64,000 nucleotides of DNA. Source: Buttiauxella agrestis (lineage in GTDB: Bacteria > Pseudomonadota > Gammaproteobacteria > Enterobacterales > Enterobacteriaceae). The stretch's first letter is position 1. Each line of letters starts with the position of its first letter. The stretch is taken from NCBI RefSeq assembly GCF_900446255.1, contig NZ_UIGI01000001.1, positions 4,304,763 to 4,368,762 of the forward strand, in the 5' to 3' direction. Positions 19,392-29,310 of this stretch are shown here, piece by piece. The notes below the pieces were generated by a model. It worked only from the letters and a program-made list of their open reading frames with translations, had not been told where the DNA came from and did no database searches. The translations under genes were made by a program, and so were the position numbers.

Positions 19392-19457
19392 ATTATCTTT
19401 CGTTTTGTTTTTATCGCACGATACACCACTATTAAATGAAACAAATCGAAAGAAAAA
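19392..19457. promoter_or_regulatory. AgaR operators 2 and 3 upstream of kbaZ
   Basis: Two further AgaR-like sites occur. One is rightward at about 19393-19416 (CTTTCGTTTTGTTTTT core); the other is leftward at about 19433-19456 (ATGAAACAAATCGAAAG on the plus strand), ending 30 bases before the kbaZ start. They would bracket the kbaZ promoter. Confidence 0.65.
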
Positions 19458-19485
19458 TAGTTCCCCAACTCATACGGAGAGGAAA

Positions 19486-20787
19486 GTGAAACATTTAACC
19501 GCGTTTGTGGCCGACCATAAACAGGACTCACGATGTGGCATTTTTGCCGTTTGTTCCGCTCACCCAATGGTTCTCGAAGCGGCAATGCGCCATGCAAGAG
19601 AAGCAAAATCTCTCTTATTGATTGAAGCGACGTCCAACCAGGTCGATCAGCATGGCGGTTACACCGGAATGACGCCGCAACACTTCCGCGAGTTTGTCGA
19701 GTCAATGGCAGACCAGTATCACTTCCCACGTGAAAACCTGATTCTGGGCGGCGATCACCTTGGCCCAAACCGCTGGCAAGGGCTGCAAGCTGAAGAAGCG
19801 ATGCGCAATGCAGATGAGTTGATTCGTTGCTATGTCGCTGCGGGTTTTAAAAAGATCCATCTCGATTGCAGTATGTCCTGCGCTGACGACCCGGTGCCGT
19901 TGACCGATACTATTGTTGCGATGCGCGCCGCAAGACTGGCGAAAATTGCCGAACAAACCTGTGCTGAGAAATTCGGCGAGTCCGATTTAGTTTACGTTAT
20001 CGGCACTGAAGTTCCGGTTCCCGGCGGCGCGCACGAAACGCTGGCGGAACTCGCGGTCACAACACCACAGGCTGCAAAAGCCACACTGGAAGCTCACCGC
20101 CACGCTTTTGAATTACAAGGCTTAAGCGATATCTGGCCGCGGATTATTGGACTGGTCGTTCAACCTGGCGTTGAGTTCGACCACACGCAAGTTATCGATT
20201 ATCAGCCGGAGAAATCACTTTCCCTGAGCCAGATGATTGAAGCGTTCGACACTCTGGTATTTGAAGCGCACTCCACCGATTACCAGACCCCGCAGGCATT
20301 GCAGCAGCTGGTTCAGAACCACTTTGCGATTCTGAAAGTCGGCCCGGCGCTGACTTTTGCACTCCGTGAAGCGCTGTTCTCACTGGCCGCTATCGAGCAT
20401 GAACTACGCCCGGCACATAAATGCTCAGGTCTTCGGGAAGTGCTGGAAAACGTTATGCTCGAACAACCTGAATACTGGAAACACCATTATCACGGCAATA
20501 CCAGCGACTGCCGCCTGGCACGTGGCTACAGCTTCTCTGACCGCGTCCGCTATTACTGGCCAGATCGTGACATTGACGAAGCGTATTCAAGTCTTGTTAC
20601 TAATCTGGCCGGTGAATCTATTCCTTTGCCGCTCATCAGTCAGTATCTGCCACTTCAATACGCTAAGGTCCGTGAAGGAAAAATCGCGGCCACGCCGCAT
20701 GAGCTGATTATCGACCATATCCAGGACATATTGCATCAGTACCATTGTGCCTGTCTTAGCACACAACAATCCCCATTAACACAATGA
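19486..20787 (+). CDS. kbaZ: Tagatose-1,6-bisphosphate aldolase 2 subunit KbaZ, GTG start
   Basis: A 433-residue GatZ/KbaZ-family protein, the non-catalytic chaperone-like subunit that KbaY needs for full activity in cleaving D-tagatose 1,6-bisphosphate. The conserved Cys-Ser-Ala-His-Pro, Glu-Ala-Thr-Ser-Asn-Gln-Val and Gly-Gly-Asp-His-Leu-Gly-Pro-Asn motifs are present. The GTG at 19486 is chosen: E. coli KbaZ starts with the equivalent Lys-His-Leu-Thr, and a strong GGAGAGG lies just upstream. The frame is open further left but runs through the operator region. It is first of the aga operon, 18 bases before agaV. Confidence 0.94.
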   Translation: MKHLTAFVADHKQDSRCGIFAVCSAHPMVLEAAMRHAREAKSLLLIEATSNQVDQHGGYTGMTPQHFREFVESMADQYHFPRENLILGGDHLGPNRWQGLQAEEAMRNADELIRCYVAAGFKKIHLDCSMSCADDPVPLTDTIVAMRAARLAKIAEQTCAEKFGESDLVYVIGTEVPVPGGAHETLAELAVTTPQAAKATLEAHRHAFELQGLSDIWPRIIGLVVQPGVEFDHTQVIDYQPEKSLSLSQMIEAFDTLVFEAHSTDYQTPQALQQLVQNHFAILKVGPALTFALREALFSLAAIEHELRPAHKCSGLREVLENVMLEQPEYWKHHYHGNTSDCRLARGYSFSDRVRYYWPDRDIDEAYSSLVTNLAGESIPLPLISQYLPLQYAKVREGKIAATPHELIIDHIQDILHQYHCACLSTQQSPLTQ

Positions 20788-20805
20788 TAATAAGAGGAAA
20801 AAAAC

Positions 20806-21279
20806 ATGCCAAACATTGTATTAAGCCGCATTGATGAACGACTGATTCACGGCCAGGTAGGCGTTCAATGGGTCGGATTTTCCGGAGCAAACCTCGTCCT
20901 CGTGGCTAACGACGAAGTTGCCGAAGATACGGTACAGCAAAATTTGATGGAGATGGTTCTGGCGGAAGGAATTGCCGTGCGTTTCTGGTCGCTGCAAAAA
21001 GTTATCGACAATATTCATCGCGCAGCCGACCGCCAGAAGATCCTTTTGGTTTGCAAAAACCCTAATGATTTTCTGACGTTAGTAAAAGGTGATGTGCCTG
21101 TTTCGCGGATCAACGTCGGCAACATGCACTACGCAGAAGGCAAAAAACAAATCGCGAAAACCGTCTCTATAGATGACCAGGATATTGCTGCTTTTGATGG
21201 CCTACAAAAGGCCGGAGTGGAATGTTTTGTTCAGGGTGTGCCGACGGAATCCGCGCAGGATCTCTACAAACTCCTCTGA
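20806..21279 (+). CDS. agaV: PTS IIB component for N-acetylgalactosamine, AgaV
   Basis: A 157-residue mannose-family EIIB. The phosphorylated residue is His15 in Asp-Glu-Arg-Leu-Ile-His-Gly-Gln-Val, the family signature. It passes phosphate from AgaF to N-acetylgalactosamine entering through AgaW/AgaE. It starts behind a GAGG site and is 10 bases from agaW. It is a cytoplasmic protein associated with the membrane complex. Confidence 0.95.
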   Translation: MPNIVLSRIDERLIHGQVGVQWVGFSGANLVLVANDEVAEDTVQQNLMEMVLAEGIAVRFWSLQKVIDNIHRAADRQKILLVCKNPNDFLTLVKGDVPVSRINVGNMHYAEGKKQIAKTVSIDDQDIAAFDGLQKAGVECFVQGVPTESAQDLYKLL

Positions 21280-21289
21280 GGGATTTTCT

Positions 21290-22072
21290 ATGGAAATTAG
21301 CTTATTACAGGCGTTAGCGTTGGGTATTCTGGCCTTTATTGCGGGTCTGGATATGTTCAACGGCCTGACTCACATGCACCGCCCGGTTGTCCTGGGGCCG
21401 CTGGTTGGCTTGATTCTTGGCGATCTTCATACCGGTATTTTATGTGGCGGTACGCTGGAACTGGTGTGGATGGGCCTCGCACCATTGGCTGGTGCGCAGC
21501 CACCTAACGTGATTATCGGCACCATTGTTGGCACCACATTTGCCATCACTACGGGTGTCAAACCTGAAGTCGCAGTCGGTGTTGCGGTGCCGTTCGCCGT
21601 GGCCGTGCAAATGGGGATTACCTTCCTGTTCTCAATTATGTCCGGCGTGATGGCGCGCTGCGATCGCATGGCGGCTAACGCCGACACCGATGGCATTGAG
21701 CGCGTGAATTACCTGGCATTACTCGCACTCGGTATCTTCTATTTCTTGTGCGCCTTCCTGCCCATTTATTTCGGCGCGGAACACGCCAAAACCGCTATCG
21801 ACTTGCTACCTGCTCGCCTGATTGACGGCCTCGGTGTGGCGGGCGGCATCATGCCAGCTATCGGTTTTGCCGTGTTGCTGAAAATCATGATGAAGAATGT
21901 CTACATTCCTTATTTCATTCTCGGCTTTGTGGCTGCCGCCTGGCTGAAACTGCCAGTGCTGGCGATTGCCGCCGCCGCATTAGCCATGGCGCTGATTGAT
22001 TTCTTACGCAAAGACCCGGCACCGCAGCAACCTACACACGTGAAGCAAGAGGAATTTGAAGATGGGATCTAA
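21290..22072 (+). CDS. agaW: PTS IIC component for N-acetylgalactosamine, AgaW
   Basis: A 260-residue mannose-family EIIC with six to eight hydrophobic segments and the conserved Gly-Gly-Thr-Leu-Glu-Leu-Val-Trp-Met-Gly motif near residue 60. In K-12 agaW is truncated; this copy has full length for the family. The ATG at 21290 is preceded by GAGGG; the frame is open upstream into agaV but not used. It overlaps the start of agaE by 11 bases. Confidence 0.93.
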   Translation: MEISLLQALALGILAFIAGLDMFNGLTHMHRPVVLGPLVGLILGDLHTGILCGGTLELVWMGLAPLAGAQPPNVIIGTIVGTTFAITTGVKPEVAVGVAVPFAVAVQMGITFLFSIMSGVMARCDRMAANADTDGIERVNYLALLALGIFYFLCAFLPIYFGAEHAKTAIDLLPARLIDGLGVAGGIMPAIGFAVLLKIMMKNVYIPYFILGFVAAAWLKLPVLAIAAAALAMALIDFLRKDPAPQQPTHVKQEEFEDGI

Positions 22073-22937
22073 CGAACAGACTCTGCCAGGCGTTAACGTC
22101 GCTGACACCGCCGAGGTTGATAAAAATGACAATGTCTATGAAGATCAGCGTATTGGTGCAGAACTGACTAAACAGGATATTAACCGTGTGGCATGGCGTT
22201 CCATGCTGTTACAGGCGTCGTTTAACTATGAACGTATGCAGGCATCCGGCTGGCTTTACGGTTTGTTGCCCGCGCTGAAAAAAATCCATACCAACAAAAA
22301 CGACCTGGCTCGCGCCATGAAAGGTCACATGGGATTCTTCAATACTCACCCATTCCTCGTGACCTTTGTTATCGGCATTATCCTGGCGATGGAGCGCTCA
22401 AAGCAGGATGTGAACAGCATCCAGAGCACGAAAATTGCCGTCGGCGCGCCGCTGGGCGGGATTGGGGACGCCATGTTCTGGCTGACCCTGCTGCCCATTT
22501 GCGGTGGTATCGGGGCGAGCCTGGCCTTACAAGGTTCGATACTTGGCGCGGTTATCTTTATCGTACTGTTTAACGTGGTGCATCTCGGTCTGCGTTTTGG
22601 CCTAGCACATTACGCCTACCGCATGGGTGTGGCCGCCATCCCACTGATTAAAGCCAACACTCGCAAAGTCGGCCATGCCGCGTCTATTGTGGGGATGACG
22701 GTGATTGGCGCACTGGTAGCCACTTACGTTCGCCTCTCTACCACGCTTGAAATCACCGCGGGCGATGCGGTGGTAAAACTGCAAACGGATGTTATCGACA
22801 AATTGATGCCGGCATTTTTGCCACTGGTTTATACCCTGTGCATGTATGCACTGGTGCGCCGCGGTTGGAGTCCACTGCGCCTTATCGGTATCACGGTCGT
22901 TCTGGGTGTTGTCGGGAAGTTTGCCCACTTCCTGTAA
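22062..22937 (+). CDS. agaE: PTS IID component for N-acetylgalactosamine, AgaE
   Basis: A 291-residue mannose-family EIID. A roughly 35-residue acidic N-terminal extension precedes the conserved start (Leu-Thr-Lys-Gln-Asp-Ile-Asn-Arg) and Leu-Leu-Gln-Ala-Ser-Phe-Asn-Tyr-Glu-Arg-Met-Gln, followed by the Gly-Gly-Ile-Gly-Asp-Ala-Met-Phe-Trp motif near residue 137. K-12 lacks this gene (it is lost with part of agaW). The ATG at 22062 follows AGAGGAA. It forms the membrane channel with AgaW. Confidence 0.93.
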   Translation: MGSNEQTLPGVNVADTAEVDKNDNVYEDQRIGAELTKQDINRVAWRSMLLQASFNYERMQASGWLYGLLPALKKIHTNKNDLARAMKGHMGFFNTHPFLVTFVIGIILAMERSKQDVNSIQSTKIAVGAPLGGIGDAMFWLTLLPICGGIGASLALQGSILGAVIFIVLFNVVHLGLRFGLAHYAYRMGVAAIPLIKANTRKVGHAASIVGMTVIGALVATYVRLSTTLEITAGDAVVKLQTDVIDKLMPAFLPLVYTLCMYALVRRGWSPLRLIGITVVLGVVGKFAHFL

Positions 22938-22966
22938 ATGAATCCCTGTAAGCGAGATAAAACAAT

Positions 22967-23401
22967 ATGTTAAGTATTATTCTCAGCGGTCACGGTGGCT
23001 TTGCCACCGGGCTGGAAAAAGCGATGAAGCAGATCCTCGGTGAACAGGAACAATTTATCGCCATTGATTTCCCTGAAACCTCTTCAACAGCACTCCTGAC
23101 GGCACAGTTTGAAGAAGCGATCGGCGCATTAGATGAAAGCGAAGGCCTGGTTTTTTTAACCGATTTACTCGGCGGCACGCCGTTCCGCGTGGCTTCAACC
23201 ATGGCGCTAGATAAGCCAGGGCGTGAAGTCATTACCGGTATAAACCTGCAACTGCTGCTGGAAATGGTGCTGGAGCGCGATGGCCTGAGCAGTAAAGAGT
23301 TTCGTCTTCAGGCACTGGAATGCGGCCATCGTGGGTTAACCAGCCTGGTCGATGAAATGGGGCGTTACCGTGAAGAGCAGGCGGTTGAGGAAGGAATATG
23401 A
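22967..23401 (+). CDS. agaF: PTS IIA component for N-acetylgalactosamine, AgaF
   Basis: A 144-residue mannose-family EIIA with the phosphorylated His9 in Ile-Ile-Leu-Ser-Gly-His-Gly-Gly-Phe. It accepts phosphate from HPr and passes it to AgaV. A Leu-Thr-Asp-Leu-Leu-Gly-Gly-Thr-Pro-Phe motif, standard for the fold, lies near residue 66. It overlaps agaA by four bases (ATGA). With agaV, agaW and agaE it makes a complete N-acetylgalactosamine transporter. Confidence 0.94.
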   Translation: MLSIILSGHGGFATGLEKAMKQILGEQEQFIAIDFPETSSTALLTAQFEEAIGALDESEGLVFLTDLLGGTPFRVASTMALDKPGREVITGINLQLLLEMVLERDGLSSKEFRLQALECGHRGLTSLVDEMGRYREEQAVEEGI

Positions 23402-24531
23402 CCACGCTGCTGCGCGCCAGGCGTGTTCTGACCGAACAAGGCTGGCTGGACGATCATCAGTTACGCATTGAAAACGAAACGATTGTCGCCATAGAGCCGA
23501 TTCCTGCGGGCACTCTGGCGCGTGAGGCTGAACTGCTTTGTCCGGCTTACATCGACATTCATGTTCACGGCGGCGACGGGGTTGATGTGATGGATGATGA
23601 CCCCGGCGTCCTCGAGCGGCTGGCAATCCACAAAGCGCGTGAAGGTGTGGGCGGTTGGTTGCCCACCACCGTTACCGCCCCGCTTGCGGATATAGAGCGG
23701 GCATTGCAGCGAATTGCACAGCGCTATTATCGCGGCGGGCCGGGAGCCAGTGTACTGGGCAGCTATCTTGAAGGGCCGTATTTTACACCGCAGAACAAAG
23801 GCGCTCATCCGCCAGAATTGTTCCGTGAGTTAGATATTGCCGAGCTGAACAGGTTGATAGAGGTGTCGCAAAACACCTTGCGGGTGGTTGCGCTGGCACC
23901 GGAAAAACCCGCAGCGCTGGAAACCATCAAGCATCTGAAAAGTCGTGATGTGCGCGTGATGCTTGGCCACAGTGCCGCCAGTTATGAACAAACACGAATG
24001 GCGTTTGATGCCGGAGCCGACGGGCTGGTGCATTGCTTTAATGGCATGACGGGCCTGCACCATCGTAATCCGGGCATGGTAGGAGCGGGTTTAAGCGATA
24101 AACGTGCGTGGCTGGAACTGATTGCCGATGGGCACCATGTTCACCCTGCTGTAATGAACATTTGTTGCCACTGCGCGAAATCGCAAATTGTGCTTATCAC
24201 CGATGCCATGAGTGCCGCCGGAATGCCAGATGGCGACTATTCGATTTGTGGGCATCCAGTGACCATGCAAAATGGCATTGTGAGAACGGGAAGCGGCGGG
24301 CTTGCCGGAAGCACGCTCTCGCTTGATGCGGCGGTGCGCAATCTGGTCAACAGCGCTGGCGTAGCAGTTGAGGATGCCATTCACATGGCTTCGCTGCACC
24401 CTGCAAAAATGCTCGGGCTGGGTAACTCACTTGGCTCTCTGGCGGTGGGAAAACGCGCCAATATGAATGCGCTTAACCCACAGCTTTTACTGCAAAACAT
24501 CTGGATTAACGGCCAGGCTGTCCTCCTGTAG
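23398..24531 (+). CDS. agaA: N-acetylgalactosamine-6-phosphate deacetylase AgaA
   Basis: A 377-residue NagA-like amidohydrolase that removes the acetyl group from N-acetylgalactosamine 6-phosphate. Visible motifs are Asp-Ile-His-Val-His-Gly-Gly-Asp-Gly, Glu-Gly-Pro-Tyr-Phe (metal-binding Glu), Gly-His-Ser-Ala-Ala, His-Cys-Phe-Asn-Gly-Met and the catalytic Asp269 in Leu-Ile-Thr-Asp-Ala-Met. The gene is complete, unlike the N-terminally truncated K-12 copy. It is followed by a terminator, so agaS and kbaY form a second transcript. Confidence 0.95.
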   Translation: MTTLLRARRVLTEQGWLDDHQLRIENETIVAIEPIPAGTLAREAELLCPAYIDIHVHGGDGVDVMDDDPGVLERLAIHKAREGVGGWLPTTVTAPLADIERALQRIAQRYYRGGPGASVLGSYLEGPYFTPQNKGAHPPELFRELDIAELNRLIEVSQNTLRVVALAPEKPAALETIKHLKSRDVRVMLGHSAASYEQTRMAFDAGADGLVHCFNGMTGLHHRNPGMVGAGLSDKRAWLELIADGHHVHPAVMNICCHCAKSQIVLITDAMSAAGMPDGDYSICGHPVTMQNGIVRTGSGGLAGSTLSLDAAVRNLVNSAGVAVEDAIHMASLHPAKMLGLGNSLGSLAVGKRANMNALNPQLLLQNIWINGQAVLL

Positions 24532-24553
24532 TTCTTTCATTGTGCTCCGTTTT

Positions 24554-24590
24554 GGTCTGCTAACCACCCCGTGGCAGACCTTTCTTTTCC
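24554..24590 (+). terminator. Terminator after agaA
   Basis: A GGTCTGC/GCAGACC stem (24554-24560 with 24574-24580), with extra inner pairs, is followed by a T-rich tail. It separates the kbaZ-agaA transcript from the agaS promoter. Confidence 0.75.
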
Positions 24591-24674
24591 TTTCGATTAT
24601 ATTCACACATATTATTTAATTTTTATAAATAATCATTTAAATCAATTAATTAATCAAAAACACCGTCTTCAGGG

Positions 24675-24781
24675 ATCACATTTTTCGTTTTATTGTTTTT
24701 CTTACATTGACCTTTCGTTTTCTTTTCTATAGATTTTATTTAAGCATGAAGTTGAGTAAATGAAACAAAACGAAAGATTGT
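24675..24781. promoter_or_regulatory. AgaR operator cluster upstream of agaS
   Basis: Three AgaR-like sites lie within this very AT-rich gap (24591-24834 holds no gene): about 24679-24702, 24709-24732 and, on the other strand, 24757-24780. The last is the closest to consensus. Their spacing suits a second AgaR-controlled promoter for agaS-kbaY, as is known in E. coli. Confidence 0.65.
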
Positions 24782-24834
24782 CCTGTACTGCTTTGTGCTA
24801 CTTCCGATGATCTTGCACTGCTAAGGACTGAGTT

Positions 24835-25989
24835 ATGAGCGAAACCCAATCTGCCTGTCTTTCCGGCACATCAACCTGGACTGAAAAAGAGATCCGCCAA
24901 CAACCGGCAAGCTGGATCCAGTCACTAAAAAATATTGGCCATCAACGTAGCAACATCGACGCGTTCCTGGCACCTTTGCTACAAAACACCTCATTAAAAA
25001 TCATCCTGACGGGTGCAGGAACCTCCGCATTTATTGGCGACATTATTACGCCATGGCTTTCGCGCCACACCGGGAAAAACTTTGTTGCCGTGCCGACCAC
25101 CGACCTCGTGACCAATCCGGTGGACTATTTAACCGAGCAAGAGCCGACGCTACTGGTTTCGTTTGCACGCTCAGGCAACAGCCCGGAAAGTGTAGCGGCG
25201 GTCGATTTAGTCAACCAGGTCGTGAAGGACTGCTACCACCTGATAATCACCTGTAACGAAGCCGGTAGCCTGTATCAAAACGCCGCGACCAGTGGAAATT
25301 CGCTGGCATTGTTAATGCCGCCAGAAACCCACGATCGCGGTTTCGCGATGACCAGCAGCATTACCACCATGATGGCGAGCTGCCTTGCAGTGTTTGCACC
25401 CGACGTCATCAATAGCGCCACTTTCCAGGATGTTGCCGAACGCTGCGAACAAATTATTGCCTCGCAATGTGACCTCAGCGAAAGCGTGTTTGGCGACCTT
25501 CCTTTCAAACGTGTCGTCTACCTCGGCAGCGGGGGTTTACAGGGTGTTGCGCGTGAATCCGCGCTGAAAGTTCTGGAGCTAACAGCAGGAAAATTAGCCG
25601 CGTTTTATGACTCCCCAACGGGTTTCCGCCATGGTCCAAAATCGCTGGTCAATAACGAAACGTTAGTCGTGGTCTTTGTCTCAAGCCACCCTTACACACG
25701 CCAGTACGATCTCGATTTGCTGGCTGAACTGCGTCGTGATCAACAGGCGCTATGCGTGGTGGCTATCTGCGCTTCACCGTGCCCAGAAGTCGAAGCCGAG
25801 CCACATATCTGGCTGCCCCCTTCTCGAGAGTTCATCGACGTCGAGCAGGCTTTCTGCTTCCTGATTTATGCGCAGATTTTCGCGCTGACCGAATCAATTA
25901 AAGCAGGCATTACCCCTGACACGCCATCTGCCACCGGCACGGTTAACCGTGTTGTGAAAGGTGTGATTATTCATCCGTGGAAAGGCTGA
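24835..25989 (+). CDS. agaS: Galactosamine-6-phosphate deaminase/isomerase AgaS
   Basis: A 384-residue protein with two SIS domains, converting galactosamine 6-phosphate to tagatose 6-phosphate with release of ammonia. The first SIS domain has Leu-Thr-Gly-Ala-Gly-Thr-Ser-Ala-Phe-Ile-Gly-Asp near residue 60 and the Ser-Phe-Ala-Arg-Ser-Gly-Asn-Ser-Pro-Glu-Ser motif near residue 107; the second has Tyr-Leu-Gly-Ser-Gly-Gly-Leu-Gln near residue 230. It is 12 bases before kbaY. No tagatose-6-phosphate kinase is nearby; E. coli uses PfkA/PfkB for that step. Confidence 0.94.
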   Translation: MSETQSACLSGTSTWTEKEIRQQPASWIQSLKNIGHQRSNIDAFLAPLLQNTSLKIILTGAGTSAFIGDIITPWLSRHTGKNFVAVPTTDLVTNPVDYLTEQEPTLLVSFARSGNSPESVAAVDLVNQVVKDCYHLIITCNEAGSLYQNAATSGNSLALLMPPETHDRGFAMTSSITTMMASCLAVFAPDVINSATFQDVAERCEQIIASQCDLSESVFGDLPFKRVVYLGSGGLQGVARESALKVLELTAGKLAAFYDSPTGFRHGPKSLVNNETLVVVFVSSHPYTRQYDLDLLAELRRDQQALCVVAICASPCPEVEAEPHIWLPPSREFIDVEQAFCFLIYAQIFALTESIKAGITPDTPSATGTVNRVVKGVIIHPWKG

Positions 25990-26880
<891 letters not shown>

Positions 26881-26893
26881 ATCCTTTCCCTTC

Positions 26894-26925
26894 AGGGTAT
26901 TGCCTGCGAATGCGGGTAATACCCT
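26894..26925 (+). other. Strong hairpin between kbaY and the GH36 gene
   Basis: An eight-pair outer stem (26894-26901 with 26918-26925) encloses further GC pairs, but there is no T-run after it. It may attenuate or stabilise the kbaY message rather than end it, leaving partial read-through into the glycosidase gene. Confidence 0.55.
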
Positions 26926-26956
26926 ACGTTTGAAAATACCCTGACAGGAAACTCAG

Positions 26957-28855
26957 ATGAATAGAATGATTAAAAGCTCGTTATTACTTTTACTGGTCAG
27001 CAATGGCGCATTGGCTTCCGAATATCTGCTCAATAACAACAATATCTCCATCTCATTTGACGATACCAATTCTGCGCTCTTAATTAAGGACAAACTTTCC
27101 CAGAGTAAACTCGCGCCTAAAGAGTTGTTCTTTTTAACGCTCCCGAACGAAGATGTTATCCACGCTGCCGATTTTAAAATCAAAAACGTCAGCCAAAAAG
27201 ATGACGCTATTCATATCGATTACGACCACAAAGATTTTGCAGTTACTGTCGTTTTGAATGTTCTGAAAGGAAAATACGCCAGCATCGACTACACGATTAA
27301 AGCAAAAGGCAAAGCACAGGATGTCGCGAAAATCACGTTCTTCCCGACCAAAGGGCAATCGCAAGCACCTTATGTTGATGGCGCGATTAATAGCTCACCG
27401 ATTATTGCCGACAGCTTCTTTATTCTGCCGGAAAAACCTATCGTTAATACCTACGCGTACGAAACCACAACCAATCTGAATGTCGGTCTGAAAACCCCGA
27501 TTAAAACTGATGCGCCAGTGACCTACACCACCTATTTCGGCACCTTCGAGGCGACAAATCAGCTACGCCGCAGCTTTAACGAATTCATTAACGCGATGCG
27601 CCCGCGCCCGTATCAGCCGTATTTGCACTACAACAGCTGGATGGATATCGGCTTCTTTACGACGTATACCGAACAAGATGTCCTTAACCGGATGGATGCT
27701 TACGCCAATGAATTAATAAAAAAACGTGGCGTAAAACTGGACGGTTTTTTACTCGATGACGGCTGGGATGACCGCACAGGAAAATGGCTATTTGGCCCGG
27801 CGTTCAGCAATGGATTTGGCGTTGTAAAAGAAAAGGCTGACAGCTTAAATACCTCCGTCGGTTTATGGTTATCACCATGGGGAGGTTATAACAAACCGCG
27901 TGATATTCGCGTTTCTCATGCCAAAGAAAATGGATTTGAAACCGTAGACGGTAAATTTGCCCTTTCCGGACCCAATTACTTCCGCAACTTTAACGAACAG
28001 ATTATTAAGCTCATTAAGAACGAACATATTACTTCGTTCAAATTAGATGGCATGGGGAATGCCAATAACTGGATTCAAGGTAGCCAGTTTGCTTCAGATT
28101 TTGATGCCTCAATTGAGCTGATTAAAAACATGCGGGCAGCGAATAAAGACCTGTTTATTAACCTGACCACCGGTACTGATGCCAGCCCTTCATGGCTATT
28201 TTATGCCGACTCTATCTGGCGCCAGGGCGATGATATCAACGTATATGGCAAAGGATCGCCGGTTCAACAATGGATGACCTACCGCGATGCTGAAACTTAC
28301 CGCTCTATTGTGCGTAAAGGCCCGCTCTTCCCAATCAACTCGCTGATGTATCACGGTATTGTGAGTGCAGAAAATGCCTATTTCGGGCTTGAAAAAGTAC
28401 AAACGGACAGTGATTTTGCCGACCAGGTCTGGAGCTACTTTGCTACCGGAACTCAGCTACAAGAGCTGTATATCACGCCATCCATGCTCAACAGCACAAA
28501 ATGGGACACGCTGGCTGACGCTGCGAAATGGTCGCGAGCAAATAGTGCCGTGTTAGTTGATACCCACTGGATTGGCGGCGACCCAACAGCGCTGGAAGTG
28601 TATGGCTGGGCATCGTGGAGCAAAGATAAGGCTATCATTGGTTTACGTAATCCTTCAGATAAAGAACAAAGCTACTATCTCGATTTGACGAAAAGCTTTG
28701 AAATCCCTGATGGCGAAGCGACACAATTCACACTTAAACCTGTCTATGGCGCAAATACCACTCTGCCTGGAGACTACAACAAACCGGTTATTGTGACGCT
28801 GAAACCGCTGGAAACACTGGTGGTAGAAGCCACGCCAGTGGCAGGGAAGAAATAG
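26957..28855 (+). CDS. Exported GH36-type glycosidase, putative alpha-N-acetylgalactosaminidase
   Basis: A 632-residue secreted protein. The signal peptide has a basic start, a Leu-rich core and cleavage after Ala-Leu-Ala (about residue 21). The central (beta/alpha)8 barrel has Leu-Leu-Asp-Asp-Gly-Trp near residue 271, Ser-Phe-Lys-Leu-Asp with candidate nucleophile Asp364, and Trp-Arg-Gln-Gly-Asp-Asp with candidate acid/base Asp425/426, all in GH36/clan GH-D order. Size and layout recall clostridial alpha-N-acetylgalactosaminidases, and similar proteins are often labelled enterotoxin. Being 76 bases after kbaY suggests it frees GalNAc in the periplasm for the Aga PTS. Alpha-galactosidase is the alternative. 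It is less GC-rich than its neighbours. Confidence 0.75.
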   Translation: MNRMIKSSLLLLLVSNGALASEYLLNNNNISISFDDTNSALLIKDKLSQSKLAPKELFFLTLPNEDVIHAADFKIKNVSQKDDAIHIDYDHKDFAVTVVLNVLKGKYASIDYTIKAKGKAQDVAKITFFPTKGQSQAPYVDGAINSSPIIADSFFILPEKPIVNTYAYETTTNLNVGLKTPIKTDAPVTYTTYFGTFEATNQLRRSFNEFINAMRPRPYQPYLHYNSWMDIGFFTTYTEQDVLNRMDAYANELIKKRGVKLDGFLLDDGWDDRTGKWLFGPAFSNGFGVVKEKADSLNTSVGLWLSPWGGYNKPRDIRVSHAKENGFETVDGKFALSGPNYFRNFNEQIIKLIKNEHITSFKLDGMGNANNWIQGSQFASDFDASIELIKNMRAANKDLFINLTTGTDASPSWLFYADSIWRQGDDINVYGKGSPVQQWMTYRDAETYRSIVRKGPLFPINSLMYHGIVSAENAYFGLEKVQTDSDFADQVWSYFATGTQLQELYITPSMLNSTKWDTLADAAKWSRANSAVLVDTHWIGGDPTALEVYGWASWSKDKAIIGLRNPSDKEQSYYLDLTKSFEIPDGEATQFTLKPVYGANTTLPGDYNKPVIVTLKPLETLVVEATPVAGKK

Positions 28856-28880
28856 CGTTTATTCACTGTGCTTAAAACAA

Positions 28881-28903
28881 AAAACCCGCGAAAGCGGGTT
28901 TTC
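28881..28903. terminator. Bidirectional terminator
   Basis: An AACCCGC/GCGGGTT stem with a GAAA loop has A- and T-runs on both sides, ending the glycosidase transcript and the convergent 98-residue ORF. Confidence 0.8.
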
Positions 28904-29198
28904 ATACATTTTGTGAAACAGCCTCAGATTCCCAGTAGCGTTTAACGGCCAGAATGGACTCTCTGTGCTCAGCACTTTTGCATGGAATCAAATCCAGTTT
29001 TGCTGCCACGAGATGACGAAGCTCACCTCTTTCTTCCAACGAAGGTTCAGCATAAACAATAGCCGCAGCTGTTTTATCCTTTCGCAATACAATCCATGCT
29101 GGCACGCCGAGAATATCGGTAGTCCCAGACACATCAAATGCACGTTCCAGAGCGGAAGGGCTATAGCTGATAGGGTATCCCTGATACAACACCGGCAT
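28902..29198 (-). CDS. Uncharacterised 98-residue protein
   Basis: A small soluble ORF I do not recognise. It has a neutral N-terminus containing Gly-Val-Pro-Ala-Trp-Ile-Val-Leu-Arg and a charged helical C-terminal half (Ser-Leu-Glu-Glu-Arg-Gly-Glu-Leu-Arg-His). There is one Cys and no signal peptide or membrane segment. A CAGGATGAG ribosome site precedes the ATG, and it sits alone between a terminator and rsmI, so it is probably real. Its GC content is slightly below the neighbours. In K-12 this interval holds the yraHIJK fimbrial genes instead. Confidence 0.55.
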   Translation of the reverse strand: MPVLYQGYPISYSPSALERAFDVSGTTDILGVPAWIVLRKDKTAAAIVYAEPSLEERGELRHLVAAKLDLIPCKSAEHRESILAVKRYWESEAVSQNV

Positions 29199-29310
29199 AA
29201 TTTGCTCATCCTGAACAGACTAAAGTATGAGCAAACTACCATCGCTTATTAAAACCATACGAATAATAGTGATACCTGTAATCACAGAGTGTGAGGCTAC
29301 TCGAAAATCT

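Noticed and set aside
19273-19485. N-terminal extension of KbaZ by about 70 residues
   Set aside because: It would run through the AgaR operators and promoter; the GTG at 19486 with a strong ribosome site matches the known protein.
26881-26956. Rho-independent terminator after kbaY
   Set aside because: The hairpin is strong but has no T-run, so separation of the glycosidase gene into its own transcript is not supported.
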